Source of the DNA: Protula sp. h YS-2021
Lineage: Eukaryota; Annelida; Polychaeta; Sabellida; Serpulidae
DNA length: 64,000 nucleotides
Reading direction: 5' to 3'
Assembly (NCBI GenBank): GCA_949752745.1
Contig: OX457026.1
Location: 43,307,239 to 43,371,238 of the forward strand
Under the pieces are notes generated by a model that ran no database searches, had not been told where the DNA came from, and worked only from the letters and a program-made list of their open reading frames with translations. A program made the position numbers and the translations under genes. Below, in pieces: positions 31,560 to 43,389 of this stretch. Position 1 is the stretch's first letter, and every line of letters begins with the position of its first letter.

Positions 31560-31755
31560 GGTCATGGTCAAAACAAAAATAATATGCACCTACCCAATAT
31601 CTATATACCAAATATCATAGGAAACGGATTATCGGGGTGAGAGTAACAGCTAAAGATGGACAGACGGATGACTAGACAAAAGGACCGACGGACTGACGGG
31701 TGTACGGACAGGCAACACCTTAAGTTATATAGTCACCCTCCGGGGCCTAAAATTC
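31560..31755 (-). repeat. Dispersed repeat tail, inverse of 28840-28990
   Basis: Shares ATCTATATACCAAATATCAT in inverse orientation with the left copy and carries a GGACAGACGGATGAC-rich tail with ATAGTCACCCTCCGGGG. Probably a SINE or LINE 3' end. Confidence 0.5.
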
Positions 31756-32129
31756 CGGCTGTGTGCGAAAAAAATGAAACCACGCAATATTTCTAAACCC
31801 ACAAGCTTAGATTTTTATTGATAGCTAAGAGACAAAAAGATAACATTGCGTCCCATAATTGGATCGTTTCATGCATTCGTGTGAAACATTAAGAATATTG
31901 GACCAGACAATGAACGTATGAAATCAACGAGTGCATGGCTGACGGCTAGTTGTGTAACATGAGAGCAGCCCTGGCTAAAAGTGCCCAAACAGGACGTCAT
32001 AGACGCACTGGGGCATCGAGATGTCTTCCCGAAAACAAAACAGTTGCAAACACATTCAGTTATTTATTTATGAAAGACTATAAATGCATAAGGAAGCCAC
32101 CCGTGCCCGCGCTGATTTCCCGCTTCTCA

Positions 32130-32445
32130 CAACAATCCATGGCACCTTTATACCATCCCCTGACAACATTTCACGCTTCTGACAACTATCCATGGCACCT
32201 TTATACCATCCCCTGACAACATTTCACGTTTCTTACAACTATCCATGACACCTTTATACCATCCCCTGACAACATTTCACGGTTCTTACAACTATCCATG
32301 ACACCTTTATACCATCCCCTGACAACATTTCACGTTTCTTACAACTATCCATGACACCTTTATACCATCCCCTGACAACATTTCACGTTTCTTACAACTA
32401 TCCATGACACCTTTACACCATCCCCTGACAACATTTGAAAACTCG
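32130..32445. repeat. 53-bp minisatellite
   Basis: About six units of 53 bases with CTGACAACATTTCACG and CTATCCATGACACCTTTATA. The unit phase is constant (starts at 32161, 32214, 32267). Last unit is partial. Confidence 0.92.
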
Positions 32446-33010
32446 ATGTTCAGCACAATGTAAATTGCTGCATTTGTTAAACGCTCCTTTCTGATTGGTT
32501 GAGAGGTGTTTCACAAATCTGACTATGACGTGGTTAACAAAACTAACTGCTATATGGCCCAGCGTCCAGTATTTTTTTATTTCAAATTAAGTCAAAAATG
32601 ACATGTTAGGTCAATAAAAAGTTTTGGAAATGCGAGATATTGCTAAATATACCCATAAATATTCTTTTTACATCAAAAATGTGTGGTTTCGTTCAACATC
32701 CGACATCTTTAGAAAGTTTGCGAATCGTTAGCAATTCCCGAAATTGTTCTGAAACTTCGCTTTGAATTTCCAAATAAAATAATAAATTAAAATATAAGGA
32801 AAACCGGTTTACAAGCAGGAAGCCTTGTTTACAATGCACGAACGGCACAGAGAGTATTTGCTAGTGGCGTTCGTAAGTAATCTAGGTCATGACTTAAGCC
32901 AGTGACGTATGCGCATCAGCGAAGTACTGGATGCTGGACAACATGGCACCAATACGTTAACTTAAGCCCCTGTGCCTATAACAAATGCAACAAAACAATT
33001 ATGATATATT

Positions 33011-33118
33011 CAGGAGGGTGACATGCAGTTTTTTAACCCTTGGGTTGGAATGTTACACTGGGCTTCGTCTCGTGTAACATTCCACTCTGGTTAACAAAAC
33101 TGCCTGTCACCCTCCTAA
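33011..33118. mobile_element. Short hairpin (MITE-like palindrome)
   Basis: AGGAGGGTGACATGCAGTTTT and its inverse AAAACTGCCTGTCACCCTCCT flank a second inverted pair around GGAATGTTACAC/GTGTAACATTCC. The whole 108-bp unit folds into one near-perfect hairpin. No target duplication could be fixed. Confidence 0.7.
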
Positions 33119-34075
33119 CTGTATCACAATTGTATAGTGACAAAGAATTCGCATCACATTTCCGTCCTGATGCCTTCACGAATTTTTAGAGAAAAACACC
33201 TGCTACAAATAATTACAATACATTCCCACAGGGAAATGTTCAAACATACTAAACAGAGTTCGTAAATGACACAGAAAGTCTGACTAACTGTTAGATACAC
33301 ATGCTGGCTAAAACACACTTAAGAAAACACGGCATCTTCACCAGGTCCACGGTAATGATGTAAGAAATGACTTTCTACATTACCCAGAAGATAACAAAAA
33401 TTGACAGACAGCCATCCATTGTCCCTACGCCCCGGCTCGCTCCTGACAGCGGCTTCCACAGAAGTTACAGCTGTCCTCGGCGATACATCAAGCAGCAACG
33501 ACAAAGATAACAGAGAAGAAATGCTTGTTAACCATCACTAACAATATGAGTATTTATCACAGTTCGAGTATCACTATCAGTGTCACAGACCTTGAATCAA
33601 AACACAACGAACGATATCCCGCCATTTACCCGAGCGACATTTACCGGACATTTAGTATGGTGACAATTATCCGAAATTCTTATCTACAACATTTCGCCGA
33701 AATATTTGAACCTGCGCGCACTGCCAGCCAGAACCCATTCCAACCACTGGATGGACACGTAGTCACGTGATCCGTTAACAAGTTAAGCCATCAACTCCCG
33801 GGGACGGTATTACTAAGTTCATTGCCATTGTCGTCGAGTTGCAATTAATAATGTTATCTTAAAAAGTCACAGGAAAAAAGGTGCTGAGCCGATCTAATAC
33901 GTCAGAGCCGGTGATCCGGAGAACTGATTCAGCCTATAGAAAGTGGACCACACTTTTTCACAATAGAAACTACAACAACGAACCGAGGAAAAGAACTCTT
34001 TCCCTTTTTTTAATGATTCACTCAAAAAATTAGCTATGATTATAATTTTCGGACTCTATGTCTCAGACGTTAATT
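33119..34075. other. No recognised feature
   Basis: Non-coding sequence without arrays or domain-bearing frames. Confidence 0.4.
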
Positions 34076-34079
34076 TTGG

Positions 34080-34152
34080 CTAAACGCCACTCGGCGAACG
34101 TCGCTCGGCTAAAAATCCGCTCGACTAAACGTCGCTCGGCTAAATATTTCGC
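34080..34152 (+). repeat. Orphan tandem motif GTCGCTCGGCTAAA
   Basis: Four to five variants of a 14-17 bp word in the style of the foldback arms; no inverted partner was found within 1 kb. Confidence 0.5.
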
Positions 34153-34793
34153 ACAAATCAAGAAAACTTCGCAAATAAAATAGATATTTAAACATACAGA
34201 AAAACTGGATATCACAGATTATACCACAGGCTATGCAAATATAAAAACGCTACACATGTTTTTACAGATATACCAATACATTTTACAAAACTGTCCCGCA
34301 AAGATACACCAAGGATCCAGGTTGTGGCTGTAAACTCTGCATACGGCATTTGGTTATCCGAAAACTTGTAAAACTTGACCCAATAATAAGCCGGAACATT
34401 CTAGCCGTAACAGCTTTCAAGGTGAAGTAAAAATATAACAGTGACCTGCTTGGTTTGACGTTAATTGACTTGACAGGGATTCATGCGTATGTCAAATAAC
34501 AAGATACAACAACGATATCTTATACACTGACTGATCTTCCTGGCGGATAAAGGAACTTCCTACTTTATTGTTTTGCAGATTACTAACCTTAACTGTGTTC
34601 AATTTGTGAATTTTAGTGAGTCATTTTTTAAGCTTAAAGACAATGTTGCATATTTTGTCCGTTTAAAATTACAAAAAACTGCCAGAACTGCTCAACGTCC
34701 CGCTCGAATTTCAAAGATACTATCGTAATTGAAAGTGTCACAGAATGGATTCTGCCTCGCTCATGGAATGGCAGGCACGTAGGGGGAGGGGAG

Positions 34794-34990
34794 TCATTGT
34801 GCTACTCCCTCGACAGCGGGTTTGCGGATAGAGCTAGCAGACGAAGCGCGCGAACTGATGGACGAGTGTGATCCAAACTCGGCCTTGGCCTTAGCAATCT
34901 TTGCGTCGGGCGTCATGCGGTCCAGCTTCTCGGCGGCCGACATCACCGGCAGGTTGGCTAGGTCGTCGTCCGAGCTCATCATGCTCAGGG
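34794..34990 (-). CDS. Host helical-repeat gene, terminal coding exon
   Basis: Acceptor TTACTTTCAG before CCCTGAGC; the frame runs 64 codons to TGA at 34794-34796. It encodes MMSSDDDLANLPVMSAAEKL followed by a Ser-rich tail (SHSSISSRASSASSIRK). It joins the previous exon in phase 1. Low-complexity C-terminal tails are common after ARM/HEAT solenoids. The gene is not identified by name. Confidence 0.75.
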
Positions 34991-35562
34991 CTGAAAGTAA
35001 GAAAATCGACCGTTCACTTTTGACCAGTTTCAAAGATGTCTTCATTATAATTGTTGCAGCCAACAAACGTAATCAGTCGTTACGCTTAACATCAAACTTC
35101 TCACACATAACGCGAAATGCCTGTGATCGCAAAGTCAGTTCACGAAATGCCTAACAGTTTCAGTTATTAGGTCATAGATTACACGAGATGTCTAACAAGA
35201 ATTCAGTAAACAAGCATAATGTTTGCAAATCTATCCTACCCAGTTTTATTGTCACATTATACTCTGCTGATTTTAGCAACGCTTATGAACAATTTGGCGA
35301 CTTTGTTTATAAAAAATGTGTTACGAGCACAATTTAAACAGCTGTAAATTTTATGCGTTTCGTGAAATGAAATGATTATGCTTGTTCACTGTAGCATATA
35401 TTCCACTTTGTATACTTTTAAAAGGTTTGTGCCTTATTGCTGCTGATAACTTGTCCGGCCTCACGAATAACACCATTGTGCACATATCTATCCACAAATG
35501 TTGTTGCTTTTATATATAATTGGCATTGTAATACTTCAGAATTACACCAGTCTAGCACACAC

Positions 35563-35642
35563 CTTGATCGGCCATGTCCCACACTTCTCTGTCGGCGACA
35601 TTGTCTTGAATGTACTTGAGGACTTCATCCAGCTCCAAATAC
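35563..35642 (-). CDS. Host helical-repeat gene, penultimate exon
   Basis: 80-bp exon with acceptor GGGGTAG and donor AAG/GTGTGT. It encodes YLELDEVLKYIQDNVADREV. Entry phase 2 and exit phase 1 match its neighbours exactly, which is strong support for the model. Confidence 0.75.
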
Positions 35643-35766
35643 CTACCCCGTTGTCTGTGAATCAAAAACCACATGTAACAGGCCATTCAATTTTTTAAAC
35701 TAAAGGCTCCAAAAAGCATGCAACGCACTGCATACGTGAGGCCGCCATACGCGGCCACACCCAAAC

Positions 35767-36012
35767 ACGGAACTTAAAGTGGGCGCGGGAACAGGACGGG
35801 AGTATAACGGAGGGCGGATCCTCCAATATGCTGTAGCCACCTTGGTACTTACAGTGAGCACGGGGGCAAGACAGGAGTACAACTGACGGTGGATCCTCCA
35901 CAATGTTGTTGACAACTTTGGTACTTACAGTAAGTGTGGGGACAAGACAGGGGTATAACTGAGGGCGGATCCTCCACTATGCTGTAGACCACCTTGGTAC
36001 TTAACAACAACA
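35767..36012. repeat. 76-bp minisatellite (about three units)
   Basis: Units with GGATCCTCCACTATGCTGTAG and CTTGGTACTTACAGT repeat at 35842, 35918 and 35994. They resemble the 3' end of the exon at 38193-38324 plus its donor, like the larger array at 36785. Confidence 0.8.
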
Positions 36013-36784
36013 AGACAGGAGTACTTAACAACAACAAATAGTTCTTACATAATGCATTGCCAGTGTAAAACTGTTGCATGCGCTTTACAATACTGGACTG
36101 ACGTACAAATTCACATTACCTCTAAACTTCTACGACTATGTAACAATTAGGAAAAGCTAAACTACAAATTATAACAAGTCAAAATATTACTCTTTGAATA
36201 AATGACCTTTTGGTTTCTTTTCTTAAAATCACAGGCTGGCAGTTCGTAATCCCCAAGATGATTTGGCAGTGAGTTCGAAAGAACTGTTCCTTAGACATGA
36301 AGAGCTCGAGCACCAATTGTTCTGAGCAAAGACTTCAAACAGTCCAATCTTGGATACACTAACTAGAGTTTTAGCAGCTGAGACAGTCAGATATTTTTGG
36401 ATTACCCTGATTTTGGAGAACAGGCCCTTAGTTTCCGAACGCACGATTTAGCACGTATCTAAGCATTCCAGCATGGTCAACGCTAACTGAATCAAACTAG
36501 ATTTTTCCCAACTTTGCTCCAAATGTAACAAACTCGATTTTGAATGGTTCAATCTATTAATACACGTCCAATCACTTATTGCACGCACGACATTCCCTAT
36601 TATAATATGAGCACTATACTGATCGATCACTGAGTTCGGGTTGACAGATTTTTTCACTTGCGAATCAGCAGCGAAGAAATTATACAATGCCGCTGGTAAC
36701 AGCAGGACGGTACAAAGAGGATGCGCATAGTTATTATATTGATCGATTCCACCTCCTGGGCATTGAGACACACTGGTCTTTTAC

Positions 36785-38190
36785 TTGAGGACGGAATCCT
36801 CCGTTATGCTGTAGATCACCTTGGTACTCACAGTAAGAGAGGGGACACAGCGGGAGAACTCACTTGAAGACTGTGTACTCGATGGCACTATAGATCACCT
36901 TGGCACTCACAGTAAGAGAGGGGGCACAGCGGGAGCACTCACTTGAAGACTGTATACTCGATGGCACTATAGATCACCTTGGCACTCACAGTGAGCAAGG
37001 GGACACAGCGGGAGTACTGGCTTGAGGACTAGGTACTCAATGGCACTATAGATCATCTGGCACTCACAGTGAGCGGGGCGACACAGCGTAGGAGTATTGG
37101 CTTGAGGACTGGGTATTCGATGGCACTATAGATCACCTTGGCACTCACAGTAAGAGAGAGGACACAGCGGGAGCACTGACTTGAAGACTGTGTACTTGAT
37201 GGCACTATAGATCACCTTGGTACTCACAGTGAGCGGGGCGACACAGCGGGAGTACTGGCTTGATGAGTGGGCACTCGATGGCACCGTAGATCACCTTGGT
37301 ACTCACAGTCAGAGAGGGGACACAGCGGGAGCACTCACTTGAAGAATGTGTACTCGATGGCACTAAAGATCACCTTGGCACTCACAGTGAGCGAGGGGAC
37401 ACAGCGGGAGTACTGGCTTGAGGACTGGGTACTCGATGGCACTATAGATCACTTTGACACTCATAGTGAGAAAGGAGACACAGCTGGAGTACTGGCTTGA
37501 GGACTAGGTACTCAATTACACCTTGGTGCTCACAGTGAGCGGGGCGACACAGCGGGAGTACTGGCTTGAGGACTGGGTATTCGATGGCACTATAGATCAC
37601 CTTGGCACTCACAGTAAGAGAGAGGACACAGCGGGAGCACTGACTTGAATACTGTGTACTTGATGGCACTATAGATCACCTTGGTACTCACAGTGAGCGG
37701 GGCGACACAGCGGGAGTTCTGGCTTGACGAGTGGGTACTCGATGGCACCGTAGATCACCTTGGCACTCACAGTGAGAGAGGGGACACAGCGGGAGCACTC
37801 ACTTGTAGAATCTGTACTCGATGGCACTAAAGATCACCTTGGCACTCACAGTGAGCGAGGGGACACAGCGGGAGTACTGGCTTGAGGACTGGGTACTCGA
37901 TGGCACTATAGATCACTTTGACACTCATAGTGAGAAAGGAGACACAGCTGGAGTACTGGCTTGAGGACTAGGTACTCAATTACACCTTGGTGCTCACAGT
38001 GAGCGGGGCGACACAGCGGGAGTACTGGCTTGACGAGTGGGCACTCGATGGCACCGTAGATCACCTTGGCACTCACAGTGAGGGAGGAGACACAGCGGGA
38101 GTACTGACTTGACGACTGGGTACTCGATGGCACCGTAGATCACCCTGGCACTCACAGTGAGCGGGGGGGGGGGGCACAACGGGAATACTT
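36785..38190. repeat. 79-bp minisatellite derived from an exon/intron boundary
   Basis: About 17 units of 79 bases (GGCACTATAGATCACCTTGG plus CACTCACAGTGAGCG and a CTTGAGGACTGGGTACTCGAT block). Read on the minus strand, each unit mirrors the last ~40 bases of the exon at 38193-38324 (ACCAAGGTGATTTACAGCAC...) and the first ~40 bases of its intron. The array begins right at that exon's donor. A higher-order repeat is visible: blocks near 37240-37560 and 37700-38030 are almost identical. Confidence 0.9.
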
Positions 38191-38192
38191 AC

Positions 38193-38324
38193 TTAAGCAC
38201 GGGGTCCTCCATGGTGCTGTAAATCACCTTGGTTACGACGCGCTGTAGAATAGAGTCCTTAGTGCGCGCGTACTGCTGCAGCGATTTTTTTGCACTTGCG
38301 GTGATCGAGCAACGCCTCGCATGT
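38193..38324 (-). CDS. Host helical-repeat gene, internal exon (one-base frameshift)
   Basis: Acceptor TGTTTTCAG, donor AA/GTAAGT. It encodes TCEALLDHRKCKK then, after an A7 run (T7 at 38285-38291) that shifts the frame by one base, QQYARTKDSILQRVVTKVIY. Entry phase 0 and exit phase 2 fit both neighbours only if the run is one base too long. A homopolymer sequencing error is therefore more likely than a dead gene. Confidence 0.72.
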
Positions 38325-38329
38325 CTGAA

Positions 38330-40080
38330 AACAGATGTCGCATATGGACTGAGTTAATGTCACTACCCCAAGAGACAGTGACACTTACTTGACAGCTGAC
38401 ACTTTTTTCAAATCTCCATTAAGTTTGACTCTATTCTGTTTTGAATAGATGTACTAATCTTAAATGCCAAAGTATCTTTTCAAGAGAGTCATACCTTTAG
38501 AACGTTGGAACAAAGTTTGAAACGAATCCGATCAAAACTATGGCAGAAGCTCTTGAGGTAAAAGTTTACATAAGTACGTACGTACATACAGACGTTGAAT
38601 GCGCTAAAATACTACGTTGTATACCAGCAATACGTGTAAAAAAGGTGCACGTTATAGTTTCTGGGAATTATCTGGATAAAACTCCCAAGTCTCGATGCAA
38701 AATTATAAAATTTTATCACATGTCAGAAAGTGTCGGTTGTTACAGAAGTGTGAAGTTTCTTACAGATGACCTTTATTGTTTCTAAGAAAATATATGGGCA
38801 ACACTCACACAAAACAAGTCTCGATGCAAAATGTGGAAGAATTTTCCACTTTGATAAACTGACGATCCGTCAATTTTTAGGCCGATTTTAAAAATATTGT
38901 GACTTTGTTGATGCCATCTAGCATTTGTGATGTTGAACGAGTGCATATTTATCCATAATAATGCACCGGAATGATAAATAAAACAAAGCTTTCATTTTTA
39001 CACCTCATTTCAATAAGTTTTTGACAAATAGAAAACGAATAGGAATAGTTTGGTGTTTGGCTGTGTGTAACGTCCCATTCAGCAACTGGGATATCTATAT
39101 TAGAGCGCACTTGCTAAAGGAACAAATGGGTAAAAAGAAGTAAGCATGAGGATATAGTACAAGGAGACATGCGCATACTCTGCCTCTTACAGCATGCACA
39201 GAACAGAAGGCAGAGTACCTAATCTTAAGATTTCCCCAAGCCAGAGCAGATTGCATATGAAATACCACTACTATTTAATGACAATCTACTAAAACAAAAT
39301 AAAAGAAGGTCTCACATAGCACAGACTCGCAAGCAGGCACGTGTTAAATAACGCAGCTTAACAGAAAGTGCTTTGTACATGCATTCTGCGCTATTTAGGT
39401 TTTAACATCTTGATTGCAATTTGTTAGCCCATTATTAATTGCATTAATGCCAAAATTAAATTGGCGAAAATCTACTTTTAAACATTTTTACTTAAAGTCA
39501 CATCTACACCTGTTAAAATTACAAAATTACAGGATTTATCCATATTAAAAAAAACTAGCTGGAAATCATAATATTTCGGCCTTTCGAGGGAAACTATATG
39601 GCTGATCTCTGGGTCTCAATGTGCATTTTAAATACAGCTGCAAAGTGTTAATCAAAACTGGAGATGTAATTCATATGTATGGATTTAATCCCTGCATTTC
39701 CTATAATCTTTCTGCTCAAATAAGTCTTTTATGTTTATGTCCCAATCGCCACCTCAATTAGAAACACTGATCCTCAATGAAAACCGAATCCCTCAGATTT
39801 TGAATCATCGACTATTGCTTATTGATCATACGCGGACTTTGTTTGTTCCGTGACCGGTGCTATTTCCGGGGTTTTTTAAAAAGAGAAGAATTTCGGTTCT
39901 GCTGAAAAGTGGTCTGATTTGCGGGGAGCCCGATATATAATATGCATCTGTAGTTTTGACAAACCGCCCATCTGTCAATAGTGAGCCGGCAAATACACGA
40001 CGCTGCACATCTGCAATACAAAGATTTACTGTGTTCCAAAAGATTTATTTGATTCCAAAATAACTTTCACTGGTTTGTCG
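38330..40080. other. Intron, no recognised feature
   Basis: AT-rich intronic sequence of the helical-repeat gene; no arrays or mobile-element ends seen. Confidence 0.4.
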
Positions 40081-40098
40081 GTATAAACTTTCACTGGT

Positions 40099-40287
40099 TT
40101 GTCGGTAGAGCGGAGACTAGTCCGTTCTACAGACCAGTCTGTTCTACAGACCAGTCCGCTCTACAGACCAGTCCGTTCTACAGACCAGTCCACCCTGCAG
40201 ACCAGTCCGTTCTACAGACCAGTCCGTTCTGCAGACCAGTCCGCGCTACAGACCAGTCTACTCTACAGACCAGTCCGCTAACGAGCC
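40099..40287. repeat. 17-bp minisatellite CTACAGACCAGTCCGTT
   Basis: About ten units of 17 bases with CAGACCAGTC constant. It ends seven bases before the donor of the exon at 40294-40497, so it lies at the very start of the intron. Confidence 0.92.
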
Positions 40288-40293
40288 ACGCAC

Positions 40294-40497
40294 CTGCTTA
40301 TTTTCAGCATAGTAGAGCAGGATCTTGCCGGCGAGGATGTAGACCTTGGTATCGACGGTGTGGGCTGGGAGCTCCAGCAGGACGTGTAGCAGCTCTGACT
40401 GGGCACAGATCATGTCGGCGCTCTCGATTTCCAGCAGCTATAGCATCTGCTCTAGTGTCTGCGTCCCTGGACGTGCACAGCACGATCAGTGCCTGGG
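40294..40497 (-). CDS. Host helical-repeat gene, internal exon (one-base frameshift)
   Basis: Acceptor TTTTGACAG, donor CAG/GTGCGT. It encodes QALIVLCTSRDADTRADA, then after a one-base frame change near 40438-40441, LLEIESADMICAQSELLHVL and KVYILAGKILLYYAENKQ. Amphipathic helices of ARM/HEAT length are evident. Entry phase 1 and exit phase 0 match the flanking exons. In the shifted frame the break reads as TAG. Confidence 0.72.
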
Positions 40498-40799
40498 CTG
40501 TCAAAAGACACAGTCACAATCATACCTCTGTTACGCGAAATATCTCTTTTCTCTGCAAATAGTTTCATTGCAACTCCTAAAAAACGCGAACAGCTACAAA
40601 GTCGAAATGTTACATGAGTGTCAGGGGGATGGGGGTGGGGGTTATCCAATTCTGGTATTGTATGAAATTTTGAGGCAAAAAATACCTCGGCTGTTATGTT
40701 GTTTTAACAATTTCGAAATTTCGAGCAAATTTAATAGCAATTTATAGAAGGAGTAGGCCTTTTTCGCACAGGTGGTGATCGGTTCGGAAAGGAGCTAAT

Positions 40800-40985
40800 T
40801 GCGAAAATAAAACAATGGGCATTTGTCCCCCTAAGTAGGCCATATTTGCACAAAATTTTCTACGATCCGATGAAAACTGAAAGAGGATAAGTAAAACGAA
40901 AGTTCACAGACGGACGGACATACCACAGAGGCCTCACTCGAAGGGTATAGAACATATGGCCAGTGGCCACCTGTGATAAAAAGTA
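40800..40985 (+). repeat. SINE-like dispersed repeat (shared with 46465-46645)
   Basis: CCTAAGTAGGCCATATTT, TACGATCCGATGAAAACTGAA, CAGACGGACGGACA, AGAGGCCTCACTCGAA and TGGCCACCT occur in the same order at 46465-46640 on the same strand. Length about 180 bases. The tail is also seen at 13700. Confidence 0.75.
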
Positions 40986-41934
40986 ACAGCAAATAGCCAG
41001 GTGAACACTTACATCTCTTACCTTTAACCACAATTTAAAGTCAGAGCAGAAGCATGGCAGGCTGAGGTTTGATACCTCGCCACAGGTAGTTAGGTAAGTA
41101 GGTTGAAAGTACTGTTCGCTTCTAGCGGCAGTGAAGATTTTGGTAAGAAATTTGTTGTTCGCCAATATTTCCGCCAATTCTTTCCGAATCACAAAAATTT
41201 TACGTCTGTTGAGATTTTGCTGATACAATGTTTTGCCAACATTTCCATCAATTTTTGGCGAATCACATAAAATGTAATAGCCAGGTGGACACTACTTTCT
41301 ATCAAATTCTCAGGATGAAATACGTTTCAAAGAAAATCAGTTTTGGACCAATGTTTCGGCTAAGTTTTCGCGAATTGCCAAAAAAGTAATAGTCAGGTAG
41401 AAACTGGGACTAAGAAGGACAGTTTCTGTGTACTAACGATTAATTAATTGAATTAGTATCACTTTTAAAGTAGAAATTGCCGAAAATTTACAAAGCTGGG
41501 TGTTTAGCTTCTCTAACCACTATAATTTTGAAATCCTGCTACAGCCCTTCCAGCCTACTGCATTACATTTTCTCATCGATTCTTAATTATTAATGCTGAA
41601 TTATCAATCGCATTAATGAGGTAAAAGTTTCGATTGCTGTAAATACGTTTCAAAATGTATCACTTCCCTTAGAAGAAGTTGCATTATAGTAGAATAATGA
41701 GGCAGCAGGCAGTCGCACAAATTACAATGACCTTGACATGTCACGTACAAAGAATCAGTTTTTTTTAACACAGACTGTAGAATGCCAGATGCAGACAGTG
41801 GTCTTCTTCAGTGAAATCATTTCCTTCAGTGATTTTTCAGAGGGTGATTTCTTTGGTAAACTTTTTAGTTTAAAATTCCAAAGAAGACATTTGGGTTGTG
41901 CCGGCAGAAAGCAATACTCTGTTAACTTTTAGGT

Positions 41935-42545
41935 GATCAGGACAATACCCAGCTGGAAAATACCCGCTGAGACGATGCCCGACTAGAAAATACTCGACAT
42001 ATGATACGAACTTAGAGGAAAATACATTAAAAAATAAGGCAGCAAACATTGGTCGTTAATGTCTTTTCAAGACAAGTGGCCACTCCAAGTCCAAGTACAA
42101 TTGACAAGTGTTACGGCAATGTCAGTAGCTACAAAATCAAAATTCTCAAACGATATGGAGGGTGGGGTGGGGGTGGAAGTAATCTTACCTCGACTCATGC
42201 CTTCCACGGAATTAACACGAATTTGCTGGAACTTTCCAGCGCGTCTGTATCACAGCACTTCAATCCTTGCGTTACTTTCAAGGTCTCTACCTGCAAAGGG
42301 CCAAGTCGCCGGGTTCGGACTTTGACCCGGAATTTCGAAAATTAGAAAAAAATAAATAATCAAAGGCACCAATATTGCTTTTGTAGAAACTCACAAAAAA
42401 GTTCAGGTTCCTTTTATCAGCAGACAGGTTCCTAAAAGTTAGATATTACCCTGTACGGTAATGTCTAAAGTAGAGTTTTTCTACTTCGGATATTGTCCAG
42501 CAGGGAAATGTATGTCCAGTATTTTCCAGTCGGATAGTGTACTGC
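41935..42545. mobile_element. Foldback element, CTGGAAAATACCCG type
   Basis: Left end GACAATACCCAGCTGGAAAATACCC and variants (41940-42005); inverse words TATTTTCCAGTCGGATAGTG and GATATTGTCCAGCAGG at 42478-42540. It lies in an intron of the helical-repeat gene. Ends and target duplication not fixed. Confidence 0.6.
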
Positions 42546-42727
42546 TTTCGGTTTTTGGACATGATGTTAATTAGATGATTTGCTTAACTACACAGTCTAC
42601 CCTAAGCGGGTCATTGTTGGGCATGATGAAGTGCGTAACTAACTCCAGGCCCAAAAACTGACAAATACTTACTCACGTAATGCCCCAGCTGAGTAGCAGT
42701 TGTTTGCTTGCTTTTACACTGGCTTAC

Positions 42728-42855
42728 CTGGCGTGTTCATGGACGCGAGCTGCATGCGGATTTCGGAGTTGAAGACGAGGTCGAGGAAGATGCCAGCGAT
42801 GAGGCGCTGGCAGGGCAGACTGCTGGAGCGTGCGGCGTGACACAAGTCCTCCAAC
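42728..42855 (-). CDS. Host helical-repeat gene, internal exon
   Basis: Donor CCAG/GTAAGCC; the acceptor GGAGGCAG is a best guess. It encodes LEDLCHAARSSSLPCQRLIA and LDLVFNSEIRMQLASMNTP with no break. The exit phase (1) fits the exon at 40294-40497. The entry phase does not fit the exon at 47354 directly, so at least one more exon should lie between. Confidence 0.72.
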
Positions 42856-43389
42856 CTGCCTCCAACCAACAATGTACCTATGAAGTCGCATGTCTAGCAG
42901 TCGCCAGCAGCACAGCTGAAGACACGGATTCTATTACTTTGTTTAAGGTGTCAAAGAGTACTGAACCTTCCCGAAATATTTCAATGCAAGTCAAGACCCT
43001 ATTTTTGTTTCTTTATTTAATTTTTTTGACAAAAAAATTATTGAAAGAAGTAGTAAATAGAAACTCATCGCTCTAAATCTTAACAATTTGATCGGTATTG
43101 AACGTGTTCATTTTATAGGCGCCTGTAAAATCTGACAGTTTACATACTACTGGTTCAGTTAGATACTTTGTAAAATTTTCAATTAGATTGTATTGGCCTG
43201 GTTTTATGGTTAAAAATTTTACAGTGTGAAATTTACAGATATAAAACACTAGAATCATTATATACTTGAACTTATCTTCTTTTGTCTGGTCTTGGCTGCC
43301 CAGGCTTTGCTGGCCCCTTGCTCTCCCAGACTGCGCCAAACCGCTCTGTTGCTGACTCTTCTATTATGATTTTATGATTTTACATTTTG

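Noticed and set aside
37267..38179. Several 60-80 codon frames with KVIYSAIEYPVLKP
   Set aside because: They are the exon-derived minisatellite read through; not independent genes.
36785..38190. CRISPR-like or coding tandem repeat
   Set aside because: Units are contiguous without unique spacers and carry stops in most frames; it is a minisatellite in a eukaryotic intron.
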